From assembly GCF_000802965.1 (NCBI RefSeq), contig NZ_JSAK01000010.1, forward strand, positions 124,094 through 188,093: a DNA stretch of 64,000 nucleotides, given 5' to 3'. The number at the start of each line of letters is the position of its first letter. Position 1 is the first letter of the stretch. Made by a program: the position numbers and the translations under genes. Source of the DNA: Pseudomonas fluorescens (GTDB taxonomy: Bacteria; Pseudomonadota; Gammaproteobacteria; Pseudomonadales; Pseudomonadaceae). Below the pieces are notes generated by a model that was not told the DNA's origin, searched no databases, and was given only the letters and a program-made list of their open reading frames with translations. Below are positions 15,490 to 26,699 of this stretch, in pieces.

Positions 15490-15599
15490 GGTAACCCCAC
15501 CAGCCACACCCCGGCACACAATGTTCCCGCTGTGGCTGCTGCCTTCCGGCTCTGACCAGGTTCACGGGTAATCGTTGCGGGGGGACCGATGGGGTCACC
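15490..15599 (-). ncRNA. ffs: 4.5S RNA (SRP RNA), intact copy
   Basis: The RNA component of the signal recognition particle, which binds Ffh and targets membrane proteins. The minus strand begins GGTGACCCC and ends GGGGTTACC, which pair to close the long helix. The conserved apical domain has GGTCAG, CCGGAAGG and CAGCAGCC with the usual loop, and TGTGCCGGGGTGTGGCTGG forms the 3' strand. The 3' 69 bp are the attachment-site repeat, so this copy is a hybrid: 5' part from the chromosome, 3' part supplied by the element. Base pairing is preserved, so it should be functional. dnaX is a common chromosomal neighbour of ffs, which fits the pre-integration order. Confidence 0.93.
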
Positions 15600-15631
15600 A
15601 TAACGACGCTCACCTGACGGCGAGCCGCGCC

Positions 15632-15659
15632 ATTGTACCTATCTGAGACGAACTTACAA
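15632..15659 (-). promoter_or_regulatory. ffs promoter
   Basis: On the minus strand TTGTAA (15654-15659), a 16-bp spacer and TACAAT (15632-15637). A GC-rich discriminator follows, as in stable-RNA promoters. The start would lie about 25 nt before the mature 5' end, consistent with a leader removed by RNase P. Confidence 0.8.
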
Positions 15660-15714
15660 CCGTTCGGGCGGATTAAAAAATATGAGGCGCGTCAAGGACA
15701 TGCGGGATACCGAA

Positions 15715-15746
15715 AAAGATCGCAGCCTTCGGCAGCTCCTACAGGT
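15715..15746. repeat. Single REP arm
   Basis: One arm of the family seen at 1.4 kb (GCAGCCTTCGGCAGCTCC). It runs into the 3' end of the metallopeptidase gene. Confidence 0.65.
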
Positions 15747-16905
15747 CTTTTACCACCTCATCCGCCCTGCCGCCCTCGCGCTGAATCACCAGGTGAATGA
15801 AATGCAGCTTGGCGATCACCGCTGGCGGCAACACGAAGGGATAGAAATCCGGCTGCCCCATGCTGCGTGACAGCTCATTGAGCATGCCAGCCAATTCGAT
15901 CCACGCGTTGACGAATGACAGAAACGCCGCGCCGCCCGGATGCTGCGGATCGTAAAGCGTGCTCGAAGGGAACGGTTGATAGTCGAAATCCATTTCCCGG
16001 GCACTCATGCCAAATCCGAGCGCGGTGTCCACCGCGTCCATCATGTGCAGGTAGTGAGCCCAGGTTTCCGCCCAGTCTTCCCAAGGGTGCATGGTCGCGT
16101 AGGCGCTGACGTAATGCTGCTGCCAGTCAAGCGGTGCGCCTTGCTGATAATGCCGCTCAAGAGCCTCGGCGTAGCTCTCACGCTCATCGCCGAACAAGCC
16201 GCGAAACGGTTCCAGCCAATCACTGTTGGCGATCAACCGGTCCCAGTAGTAATGCCCCACCTCATGACGAAAATGCCCAAGCAGCGTGCGATAGGGTTCG
16301 CGCATCTGCACTCGCACTTGTTCGCGATGGGCGTCGTCGGCCTCTTTGATGTCGAGGGTGATCAAGCCGTTGGCGTGGCCGGTGGTGGGTGCCTTGCCTT
16401 CGAGATCGACGCCGATGACATCGAAGGCCAGGCCCGTGTCTTCATCGACGGTTTTCGGGATGACCTGCAATCCGAGGCTGACCAACTGCGCGACCAGACG
16501 CCGCTTGGCGGTTTCCACCTTGCGCCAGCGATCGTGGTTTTGCGCAATCGACAAATCGGGAATGGTGCGATTCAGGCTACAGGCGATGCACAGCGCATCA
16601 TGATCGTTGGCGGGCAGCAGCCAATTGCAGGCGGCCGGGGAATCGAGGTTGGCGCAGCGGCGCAATTCACCATATTCAGGATCGACGTCGAGCAGCCAGG
16701 TATCGGGTTGCGCGCCCGGTTGCAGCGAGGACAAGCGACTCTGCTCCGGTTGATAACCCAACGCTGCCGAACAGGCCAGGCACTGACTGTTGCTGAAGAA
16801 CAGCGACTGCCCGCAACGGCAGGACCAGACTTTGCTGTTGCGCGAAGTTTCGCCCATGAAAGGGGCGGCGATGCGCGAGCTGAGCTGCTCAAAGAAACGG
16901 TACAT
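15739..16905 (-). CDS. Zinc-ribbon putative zinc metallopeptidase
   Basis: A 388-residue protein of the family annotated as putative zinc-binding metallo-peptidase. An N-terminal zinc ribbon uses CRCG and CLAC (about residues 29-45). The active-site motif HEVGHYYWD at about 213-221 is HExxH-like, with Val and Gly between the histidines and a downstream acidic region (EDWAETWAHYLHMMD) that could give the third ligand. No signal peptide is present, so it is probably cytoplasmic. Substrate and role are unknown. The stop codon overlaps a REP arm, so the last residues may derive from repeat sequence. Confidence 0.85.
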   Translation of the reverse strand: MYRFFEQLSSRIAAPFMGETSRNSKVWSCRCGQSLFFSNSQCLACSAALGYQPEQSRLSSLQPGAQPDTWLLDVDPEYGELRRCANLDSPAACNWLLPANDHDALCIACSLNRTIPDLSIAQNHDRWRKVETAKRRLVAQLVSLGLQVIPKTVDEDTGLAFDVIGVDLEGKAPTTGHANGLITLDIKEADDAHREQVRVQMREPYRTLLGHFRHEVGHYYWDRLIANSDWLEPFRGLFGDERESYAEALERHYQQGAPLDWQQHYVSAYATMHPWEDWAETWAHYLHMMDAVDTALGFGMSAREMDFDYQPFPSSTLYDPQHPGGAAFLSFVNAWIELAGMLNELSRSMGQPDFYPFVLPPAVIAKLHFIHLVIQREGGRADEVVKDL

Positions 16906-16996
16906 GGCGATCTCTCCCTGGGGCTTGCCAAGACTAGATCATCGCTTCGCCGTGATCGTTCCGTTTTGTAGATGACACTCGTGACGCAGAACCCTT

Positions 16997-17127
16997 TGTG
17001 GCGAGGGAGCTTGCTCCCGCTCGGCGGCGCAGCGGTCGCAAAACCAGAACATGCGGCGTGCCTGGTAAATGCGGTGATTGGATGGGGCTGCTTCGCAGCC
17101 CAGCGGGAGCAAGCTCCTTCGCCACAG
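16997..17127. repeat. REP pair (GGCGAGGGAGCTTGCTCCC family)
   Basis: A left unit GTGGCGAGGGAGCTTGCTCC and an inverted right unit GGGAGCAAGCTCCTTCGCCA are separated by about 90 bp. It lies between ligA and the metallopeptidase gene. Confidence 0.8.
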
Positions 17128-17136
17128 GGAATTGCG

Positions 17137-19541
<2,405 letters not shown>

Positions 19542-19572
19542 TTAAATCACAGTAGCTCAAGGCTATGGACAT

Positions 19573-19708
19573 TGTGGCGAGGGAGCTTGCTCCCGCTCGG
19601 CGGCGTAGCCGTCGTAAATCCTGCAACCTCGTTGTACCTGGCACAACGAGGCGGATGGCCTTGGGGCCGCTTCGCGACCCAGTGGGAGCAAGCTCCCTCG
19701 CCACAAAA
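19573..19708. repeat. REP pair (GGCGAGGGAGCTTGCTCCC family)
   Basis: The same two-unit arrangement as at 17.0 kb, with a spacer of about 90 bp, ending seven bases before the zipA stop codon. Confidence 0.8.
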
Positions 19709-19714
19709 GCGACT

Positions 19715-20569
19715 TTAGCGCTTCTGGGTCAACGCGCGGCGTTCGAACTCGACGATGCGCTGACGGTAATGCTCGATCGTTTGCGCGGTCAGCACGCTGC
19801 GCTGGTCGTCCTTCAGTTCGCCGTTCAGTTCCTGTGACAGCTTGCGCGCCGCAGCGACCATCACGTCGAACGCTTGCTTCGGATGACGCGGACCCGGCAG
19901 ACCGAGGAAGAAGCTCACCGCCGGGGTACTGAAGTGGTCGATGTCGTCCAGGTCGAAAACGCCAGGCTTGACCGCGTTAGCCATCGAGAACAGCACTTCG
20001 CCGTTACCCGCCATGCTTTCGTGACGGTGGAAGATGTCCATTTCGCCAAAACGCAGACCGCTTTCCAGAATGTTCTGCAACAGCGCCGGGCCCTTGAAGC
20101 CGGCGGCGTCACGACAGATCACGCTGATGACCAGCACTTCTTCCGCTTGTGGCTGCTCTTTGTCGCTAACCGACGGCGAAGCCTTGGTGTCTTCCGGGAA
20201 ATCCTCATCACGGCTGCTGAAGCTCGGGCCGCCATCCAGGTCCAGGCTGAGGTTCATGTCGCCCTGCGAAGGTTCGCCATGACCACGCTTGCCGCGCTTG
20301 GAACCCGACTCACGGGCTTCACGGGCCGGCATGCTCACAGACGGCAGATCATGCTCGTCCAGTTGCGGTTCCTTGTGGTTATCCAGCACGCGGGGCGGGC
20401 CCAACAGCTCGGCGCTGGTGTCCTCGTCCGGCAGGTTGGACAGATTTCTATCAAGACGGAACTTCAGTTTTCCCTTGCCGCCGCGCATACGGCGCCAGCC
20501 ATCGAAAAGAATACCGGCAATGACAATAATGCCGATGACGATCAGCCACTCGCGCAGACCGATTTCCAT
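19715..20569 (-). CDS. zipA: Cell division protein ZipA
   Basis: An inner-membrane anchor for FtsZ at the division ring. The 284-residue product has an N-terminal transmembrane helix with the N-terminus outside ([20 protein letters not shown]), a basic and acidic disordered linker (about 30-145), and the globular FtsZ-binding domain, recognisable from [20 protein letters not shown] and [20 protein letters not shown]. Length and layout are normal for Pseudomonas ZipA. It lies between smc and ligA on the same strand. Confidence 0.95.
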   Translation of the reverse strand: MEIGLREWLIVIGIIVIAGILFDGWRRMRGGKGKLKFRLDRNLSNLPDEDTSAELLGPPRVLDNHKEPQLDEHDLPSVSMPAREARESGSKRGKRGHGEPSQGDMNLSLDLDGGPSFSSRDEDFPEDTKASPSVSDKEQPQAEEVLVISVICRDAAGFKGPALLQNILESGLRFGEMDIFHRHESMAGNGEVLFSMANAVKPGVFDLDDIDHFSTPAVSFFLGLPGPRHPKQAFDVMVAAARKLSQELNGELKDDQRSVLTAQTIEHYRQRIVEFERRALTQKR

Positions 20570-20599
20570 GTAATCCCGTGCCTCTATAAAAAATGCTGA

Positions 20600-20627
20600 A
20601 AAATAAGGGGTTTACAACCTGTAAACC
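20600..20627 (-). terminator. Candidate terminator between smc and zipA
   Basis: On the minus strand GGTTTAC and GTAAACC pair (7 bp, loop AGGTT), followed by CCTTATTTTT. The rest of the 258-bp gap holds the zipA promoter region; no gene is seen there. Confidence 0.55.
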
Positions 20628-20827
20628 GCTTTAAAACGTGGCGCCAACTCTATGTTCTGACAGGCGTTTTGCCCACGTATACGAAAAATTGACATTAAAC
20701 TAGCACGACCAAAGGCAACTTTACACCGTCTGTCACAAAGGCTTGAGCGATTATGTCGATTTGCCAGCAAGTCAGGGCAGGTTAAAAAGTCTTACAACTA
20801 AAAAATACCCGCCTTACAAGCGCCGAC

Positions 20828-23800
20828 TCAGGCATCCACCATCGCCATCGCCTCCTCGACATCCACCGCCACCAGACGCGAACATCCCGGTTCGTGCATC
20901 GTCACCCCCATCAGTTGATCGGCCATTTCCATGGCGATCTTGTTGTGGGTGATATAGATGAACTGCACCGACTGCGACATCTCCTTGACCAGCCTCGCGT
21001 AGCGTCCAACGTTAGCGTCATCCAGTGGTGCGTCAACCTCATCGAGCATGCAGAACGGTGCCGGATTCAGCTTGAAGATCGCAAAAACCAGAGCCAACGC
21101 AGTCAGGGCTTTTTCGCCACCGGAGAGCAAATGGATGGTGCTGTTCTTCTTGCCGGGCGGCTGCGCCATGATTGTCACCCCTGTATCGAGTAGATCTTCG
21201 CCCGTCAGTTCCAAATACGCGCGTCCTCCACCGAAAACTTTTGGGAAAAGCGCCTGTAAACCGCCATTGATCTGATCAAAGGTATCTTTGAAACGGTTGC
21301 GGGTTTCCTTGTCGATCTTGCGAATCACGTTCTCCAGCGTGTCGAGTGCTTCCACCAGATCGTCGTTCTGCGCATCCAGATAACGTTTACGCTCGGATTG
21401 TTGCTGGTATTCGTCGATGGCCGCGAGGTTGATCGCACCGAGGCGCTGAATCCGCGCGGCAATGCGTTCAAGTTCTTCCTCAGCAGCCTTCTCGCTGGCC
21501 TCGGCGGTCAGCGTGGCGAGCACGCCGTGCAGGTCGTAACCGTCCTCGAGCAACTGATCCTGCAACGCCTTGCGCCGCACGGTCAGGGCTTGCCATTCCA
21601 TGCGTTGCTGTTCGAGTTGGCTGCGGATCAACTGGGATTGCTGTTCGGCCTGGGTGCGACGTTTCTCGGCCTCGCGCAGTTCGCGGTCGGCGTCTTCGAG
21701 GGCGATCTGCGCGGTCTTGAGTTCTTCGTCGACGGTCATGCGCTTGTCGAGCAACTCTTCAAGTTTCAGGCGCAGCTCTTCCAGCGGTGCCTCGCCCTCC
21801 TCCAGATTAAGGCTCAACTGCTCGCGCTTTTCGGTCAGGCGTTCGGACTGCATTTCCAGACGTTCCAGCGCCTGTCGCGTCGAATCGTGCTGAGCCTTGA
21901 GCGAACCCAGTCGCACCGCCAATTGATGCGCGTGATCCTTGTGTTGCCGGGCCTCCTGCCGCACCCGGTCCAAGCGCTCGCGCAAGCTGTCACGCTGGGC
22001 CAGCAGCAGCTCGCGCTGCTCGGTGTCCAGCGCCATGCTGTCGAGGGCTTCCTGCAATTGCAGGCGCGCCTCGCCGATGTTTTCGTGCTCCAGCGCGCGT
22101 TGCTCGCCCAGTTCTTCAATCTCTTCATCAAGACGCGTGCGGCGCAAGGTCAACTGCTCGGCTTTGGCTTTGCCGGCCGAAAGTTGAGCTTTCAATTCAC
22201 CTTGTTGGCGCGCTTCGTCTTGCAGCAAACGACGCAAATGTTCGCGGCCGTTTTCCTGCTGACGCTGTTGCGCCCGCAGGTTTTGCAATTCGGTTTCCAG
22301 GGTTTCGACAGTCGCTTCGCGCTCTTCACGCTCAAGGCCCAGTTTCTGGATTTCCTGACCACGGGCGAGCATGCCGCTTTCCGCTTCGCTGGCGCGACGC
22401 ACGCGCAGGAAGTGCCGGCCGACCCAATAGCCGTCGCGACTGATCAGGCTCTGGCCGACAGTCAATTGACCGCGCAAAGCCAAGGCCTGTTCGAGGCTGT
22501 CGACCGGTTTGACTTGCCCCAGCCATGGGGACAGATCGATCTGCGCCTCGACTTTGTCCAGCAAGCTGCCGGGCACACGTACGCCATCGGTAGCCGGGCT
22601 GAGCAAGCGCAGATCGCCTTGGGTAAACCCGGACAAATCGAAATCGTTGAAATCATCCACCAGCACCGCTTGCAGGTCGGCGCCAAGCACGGTTTCCACC
22701 GCCAGCTCCCAACCGGCTTCAACCTTCAGGCCTTCAGCCAGACGCGGGCGATCCGCCAGATGCTGGTCGCGCAGCCATTCGGCGGTGCCAGTGCCCGGAT
22801 CGAGCGCAGCTTGTTGCAGGGCTTCCAGCGAAGCCAGGCGACCATTGAGACGCTGCAAATCACCCTGAGCCTGCTGTTGCGCCGACAGCGCGTGTTGCAG
22901 TTGCTGGCGCAGTTGCTCGAGTTTTTCGACCTGAGCTTGTTCGCTGGTCTGCAAATCCTCGAGGGTTGCCTCGGATTCAGCGAGTTGCTCGCTGAGCTCC
23001 ATGATCGCTGCGTCTTCCGGGTCCGCCGAAAGCAAGGCGCGCTCTTCGCCGAGACGCTTCTGCCGATCGGCCAGACGCTCCAGGCTGGTTTCCAGTTGCT
23101 GGATACGCGATTGCTGGACTTCAGCCTGACGCCGCGGTTCGGCGGCGGTCAGGTTGAAGGTGTCCCACTGCTCCTGCCAGCCGTGCATGGTGGTTTCGGA
23201 TCCTTCCAGCGCGGCGGCGGCTTCTTCGGCGGCGGCGCTGGTGACTTCCTGCTCTGGCGTGAGCATGTCCAGCTCTTCGCCGAGGGTCAGCAATAGCGTG
23301 CGGTCATGGCCCAGGTGCGATTCGGTTTCCAGGCGCGCACGCTCGGCTTCTTTCAGGTCGTCCTGCAACTGACGCAAACGCTGCTGGCCGTGCTGGATGC
23401 TCTGCTCGACCCGAGCGATGTCGCCGCCGACCGAATAGAAGCGCCCTTGCACCAGATTGAAGCGTTCGGAGAGGTCGTGGTGCCCGTCACGCAAGCGTTC
23501 GATGCTCGCATCGGCGTTACGCTGCTCGGCGACCAGCGCTTCGAAACTGATTTCCTGGGTGCCGATGATCGCTTCGCGCTGGCCGACCTGTTCGTTCAGA
23601 TCCTGCCAGCGCAGTGCCGAAAGTTGCGCCTTGAGCTGACGTTCTTCGCCTTTGTATTCCTGATACTTCTTCGCGGCCTCGGCCTGGCGGTGCAAGCGTT
23701 CGAGCTGGCGTTCCAGCTCTTCACGCAGGTCAGTCAGGCGGGCGAGGTTTTCGTGGGTGCGGCGAATACGGTTTTCGGTCTCGCGCCGGCGCTCCTTGTA

Positions 23801-24316
23801 CTTGGAAATCCCCGCCGCTTCTTCGATGAAATTGCGCAGATCCTCAGGCTTGGACTCGATCAGCTTGGAGATCATGCCCTGCTCGATGATCGAGTAGCTG
23901 CGCGGGCCGAGGCCGGTGCCGAGGAAGATATCGGTGATGTCGCGACGACGGCATTTGGTGCCGTTGAGGTAGTAAGTGGTCTGGCTGTCGCGGGTCACTT
24001 TGCGGCGAATGGAGATTTCCGCGTAGGCGGCATATTCGCCGAGCAGTGTGCCGTCGGAGTTATCGAACACCAGTTCGATGCTCGCCTGGCTCACCGGTTT
24101 GCGGCTGGTCGAGCCGTTGAAGATGACGTCGGTCATCGACTCGCCACGCAGGTTCTTGGCGGAGCTTTCGCCCATTACCCAACGCACGGCGTCGATGATG
24201 TTCGACTTGCCGCAACCATTGGGCCCGACCACCGCCGCCATGTTACTGGGGAAGTTCACCGTGGTCGGATCGACGAAGGACTTGAACCCCGCCAGCTTGA
24301 TGCACTTAAGCCGCAA
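20828..24316 (-). CDS. smc: Chromosome segregation protein SMC
   Basis: A condensin-type ATPase of 1162 residues organising the chromosome. Walker A is GPNGCGKSNIIDAVRWVMGE (about 32-51). Long coiled coils run at about 170-500 and 660-1000 around a hinge near 510-640 (WELAVETVLGADLQAVLVDD). The ABC signature LLSGGEKALTALALVFAIF and Walker B FCMLDEVDAPLDDANV are near the C-terminus. The residue content (Gln, Glu, Leu, Arg in heptads) is as expected. The start lies two bases from the stop of the upstream GntR gene, so the two may be co-transcribed. Confidence 0.97.
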   Translation of the reverse strand: MRLKCIKLAGFKSFVDPTTVNFPSNMAAVVGPNGCGKSNIIDAVRWVMGESSAKNLRGESMTDVIFNGSTSRKPVSQASIELVFDNSDGTLLGEYAAYAEISIRRKVTRDSQTTYYLNGTKCRRRDITDIFLGTGLGPRSYSIIEQGMISKLIESKPEDLRNFIEEAAGISKYKERRRETENRIRRTHENLARLTDLREELERQLERLHRQAEAAKKYQEYKGEERQLKAQLSALRWQDLNEQVGQREAIIGTQEISFEALVAEQRNADASIERLRDGHHDLSERFNLVQGRFYSVGGDIARVEQSIQHGQQRLRQLQDDLKEAERARLETESHLGHDRTLLLTLGEELDMLTPEQEVTSAAAEEAAAALEGSETTMHGWQEQWDTFNLTAAEPRRQAEVQQSRIQQLETSLERLADRQKRLGEERALLSADPEDAAIMELSEQLAESEATLEDLQTSEQAQVEKLEQLRQQLQHALSAQQQAQGDLQRLNGRLASLEALQQAALDPGTGTAEWLRDQHLADRPRLAEGLKVEAGWELAVETVLGADLQAVLVDDFNDFDLSGFTQGDLRLLSPATDGVRVPGSLLDKVEAQIDLSPWLGQVKPVDSLEQALALRGQLTVGQSLISRDGYWVGRHFLRVRRASEAESGMLARGQEIQKLGLEREEREATVETLETELQNLRAQQRQQENGREHLRRLLQDEARQQGELKAQLSAGKAKAEQLTLRRTRLDEEIEELGEQRALEHENIGEARLQLQEALDSMALDTEQRELLLAQRDSLRERLDRVRQEARQHKDHAHQLAVRLGSLKAQHDSTRQALERLEMQSERLTEKREQLSLNLEEGEAPLEELRLKLEELLDKRMTVDEELKTAQIALEDADRELREAEKRRTQAEQQSQLIRSQLEQQRMEWQALTVRRKALQDQLLEDGYDLHGVLATLTAEASEKAAEEELERIAARIQRLGAINLAAIDEYQQQSERKRYLDAQNDDLVEALDTLENVIRKIDKETRNRFKDTFDQINGGLQALFPKVFGGGRAYLELTGEDLLDTGVTIMAQPPGKKNSTIHLLSGGEKALTALALVFAIFKLNPAPFCMLDEVDAPLDDANVGRYARLVKEMSQSVQFIYITHNKIAMEMADQLMGVTMHEPGCSRLVAVDVEEAMAMVDA

Positions 24317-24318
24317 GA

Positions 24319-24978
24319 TCAGGCGTCCGTCAGGGCGGAGATCACCAGATCGCAGCTGCGCTGGCCGTAAGCGGTCAGCACTTCGCGGATCTGTGCAAAG
24401 TCACGGGCAATCACGGCGGCGAGCAAGCGCTCGAACAGTTCCAGATACTCGCTCATCGAGGCCTTGCGCTGATCCAGGGCAAGGAAATACGCGCGGCTCA
24501 TGGCCGGCTGCAGATTTTCGACGGTTTCCTGCAAGTACGGGTTGTTGGCGAACGGATACGTGGCGCGCATCACATTGAAGCTGTCGTCGACGAAGGTATG
24601 AATGTCCTGGCGCTCGAAACTGGCTGTCAGGCGCTGCTGAATCTGCACGAATGGCGCCAGGTCGGCCTGGACTTTCCAGCCATTGGCCACGGCATTGGCG
24701 AGCAGGATGTACATCTCGCTCATCAGCGTGCACAGGCTCTGCACCTTGTGCGCGGTGAGCTCGGTCACGTGGGCGCCACGTCGCGGCAGGATCGCGATCA
24801 AGTGGCGACGTTCAAGAATGAGCAAGGCCTCGCGGACCGAGCCGCGACTGACATTGAGGGCCAGCGTGACCTTCTGTTCCTGGATGCGCTCCCCGGGCTT
24901 CATTTCGCCGCGAATGATGCGTTCGGCGAGGTGGTGAGCGATTTGCTCGGCGAGGCTGTCCGGCGCCTTGAACGTCAT
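24319..24978 (-). CDS. GntR-family (FCD) regulator, likely of xdhABC
   Basis: A 219-residue transcription factor with an N-terminal winged helix (IIRGEMKPGERIQEQKVTLA then VSRGSVREALLILERRHLI) and a C-terminal all-helical FCD ligand domain. It is divergent from xdhA, with a 266-bp intergenic region containing two tandem TGAC-N6-GTCA dyads, so it probably controls purine catabolism. The ligand is not known; a purine, xanthine or urate-related metabolite would fit the context. The stop is followed almost at once by smc. Confidence 0.88.
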   Translation of the reverse strand: MTFKAPDSLAEQIAHHLAERIIRGEMKPGERIQEQKVTLALNVSRGSVREALLILERRHLIAILPRRGAHVTELTAHKVQSLCTLMSEMYILLANAVANGWKVQADLAPFVQIQQRLTASFERQDIHTFVDDSFNVMRATYPFANNPYLQETVENLQPAMSRAYFLALDQRKASMSEYLELFERLLAAVIARDFAQIREVLTAYGQRSCDLVISALTDA

Positions 24979-25149
24979 GGTTGTCCTTCAAACTCTTCGA
25001 TTTGCACAAGCGGCGCAGTGTAGCGCAATTGATACGTCATGGCGGAGTGCCCGCCGGGTGGTTTTTGGCACGATTCAAGCAAAAAGCAGGCTAGCCCACG
25101 AGGGTCAATACTGAAGAAACCAGTGGTTAATCGACAAAATGGGCTTTCC

Positions 25150-25188
25150 TGACCTTTAAGTCAGAAAATCATTGACCGAAAAGTCAGA
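25150..25188. promoter_or_regulatory. Tandem TGAC-N6-GTCA operator pair
   Basis: TGACCTTTAAGTCAGA (25150-25165) and TGACCGAAAAGTCAGA (25173-25188) are direct repeats 23 bp apart. Each is itself a TGAC-N6-GTCA dyad, so two dimers could bind on about the same face of the helix. They lie 57 bp before xdhA and are the best candidate site for the divergent GntR regulator. Confidence 0.7.
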
Positions 25189-25244
25189 CCTGCTAAATTC
25201 GGTTCATATCGGTTAACAACAATAATGAGTCTGCGAGGCCTTCC

Positions 25245-26699
25245 GTGATCCAGTTTTTACTAAACCAGGAACTCCGTAGCGAGCACGCCCTGGACCCGAA
25301 CCTGACCGTGCTCAACTATTTGCGCGACCATGTGGGCAAACCCGGTACCAAAGAAGGCTGCGCCAGCGGTGACTGCGGCGCGTGCACCGTGGTGGTCGGC
25401 GAATTGCAGACCGATGAGGATGGCCGCGAACACATTCGCTATCGCAGCCTCAACTCGTGCCTGACGTTCGTTTCGTCCTTGCACGGCAAACAGCTCATCA
25501 GCGTTGAAGACCTCAAGCACAAAGGTGAGCTGCACAGCGTGCAGAAAGCCATGGTCGAGTGCCACGGTTCGCAATGCGGCTTTTGCACCCCCGGTTTCGT
25601 GATGTCGCTGTTCGCGCTGCAAAAGAACAGTGACGAGCCCGATTCCCATAAAGCCCACGAAGCGCTCGCCGGTAACCTCTGCCGTTGCACTGGCTATCGG
25701 CCGATCCTGGAAGCGGCCCAGCAATCTTGCTGCGGCAAGCAACCCGATCAATTCGACGCCCGAGAAGCCGAGACCATCGCCCGCCTGAAAGCCATCGCAC
25801 CCACCGACATCGGCGAACTCAACAGTGGCGACAAACGCTGCCTAGTGCCGCTGACGGTGGCCGACCTGGCCGATCTCTACGACGCTTACCCACAAGCCCG
25901 CCTGCTCGCCGGTGGCACCGACCTGGCGCTGGAAGTCACGCAGTTCCACCGCACCCTGCCGGTGATGATCTACGTCGGCAACGTCGCCGAAATGAAACGT
26001 ATCGAACGCTTCGACGACCGCCTGGAAATCGGTGCCGCCACCGCCCTCTCCGATTGCTACGAAGCGCTGAAGGCCGAGTACCCGGACTTCGGCGAATTGC
26101 TGCAGCGCTTCGCTTCCTTGCAAATCCGCAACCAGGGCACCCTGGGCGGCAACATCGGCAACGCTTCGCCGATCGGTGACTCGCCACCGCTGCTGATTGC
26201 CTTGGGCGCGCAGATCGTCCTGTGCAAGGGCGAAACCCGCCGGACGATGGCGCTGGAAGATTACTTCATCGATTACCGCGTCACCGCACGTCAGGAAAGC
26301 GAGTTCATCGAGAAGATCATCGTGCCCCGCGCCAGCGCCGAACAGCTGTTCCGCGCCTACAAGGTTTCCAAGCGTCTGGACGATGACATCTCTGCTGTCT
26401 GCGCCGCCTTCAACATCCGCCTGGAAAACGGTGTGATCGCCGACGCCCGCGTTGCCTTCGGCGGTATGGCGGCCATTCCGAAACGTGCCAACGCCTGCGA
26501 AACCGTATTGCGCAATGCACCGTTCAACAGCGCCACGCTTGAACGCGCCTGCGCCGCACTGGCCGAAGATTTCACGCCGCTCTCGGACTTCCGCGCCAGC
26601 AAGGAATATCGCCTGCTCAGCGCGCAGAACCTGCTGCGCAAATACTTCATCGAACTGCAAACACCGCACATCGAGACCCGGGTGACCGCTTATGTCTAA
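25245..26699 (+). CDS. xdhA: Xanthine dehydrogenase small subunit (FeS/FAD)
   Basis: Carries electrons from the molybdenum subunit to NAD during oxidation of hypoxanthine and xanthine to urate. The product has 484 residues. A plant-type 2Fe-2S cluster uses CASGDCGAC, and the second cluster uses CHGSQCGFC and CRCTGYRPI (to about residue 150). An FAD domain follows with LLAGGTDLALEV and TLGGNIGNASPIGD, and a CO-dehydrogenase flavoprotein C-terminal domain completes it. The start codon is GTG at 25245 with GCGAGG upstream. The 3' end overlaps xdhB by 8 bp. Confidence 0.96.
   Translation: MIQFLLNQELRSEHALDPNLTVLNYLRDHVGKPGTKEGCASGDCGACTVVVGELQTDEDGREHIRYRSLNSCLTFVSSLHGKQLISVEDLKHKGELHSVQKAMVECHGSQCGFCTPGFVMSLFALQKNSDEPDSHKAHEALAGNLCRCTGYRPILEAAQQSCCGKQPDQFDAREAETIARLKAIAPTDIGELNSGDKRCLVPLTVADLADLYDAYPQARLLAGGTDLALEVTQFHRTLPVMIYVGNVAEMKRIERFDDRLEIGAATALSDCYEALKAEYPDFGELLQRFASLQIRNQGTLGGNIGNASPIGDSPPLLIALGAQIVLCKGETRRTMALEDYFIDYRVTARQESEFIEKIIVPRASAEQLFRAYKVSKRLDDDISAVCAAFNIRLENGVIADARVAFGGMAAIPKRANACETVLRNAPFNSATLERACAALAEDFTPLSDFRASKEYRLLSAQNLLRKYFIELQTPHIETRVTAYV

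Larger units (their letters stand above)
7006..15561. mobile_element. Integrative element inserted in ffs (4.5S RNA gene)
   Basis: The element is bounded by a perfect 69-bp direct repeat (7006-7074 and 15493-15561) derived from ffs. The integrase gene lies just inside the left repeat. The cargo is unlike the flanking core: an integrase, a HEPN protein, a LexA-box-preceded coiled-coil gene, a receiver protein, a serine recombinase, small membrane proteins, an HTH protein and a hairpin-rich non-coding locus. Core genes on both sides are ordinary Pseudomonas genes. I saw no relaxase, conjugation pilus, capsid or portal gene, so it is not self-transmissible as read. A mobilisable element, satellite or defence-type island are all possible. 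Confidence 0.9.

Noticed and set aside
15321..15521. 66-residue minus-strand frame at the right end of the element
   Set aside because: It runs through the ffs repeat and the hairpin downstream of it, so it is unlikely to be coding.
21398..24370. Long plus-strand frames opposite smc
   Set aside because: Shadows of the smc coiled-coil codons; no ribosome binding site and no domain.
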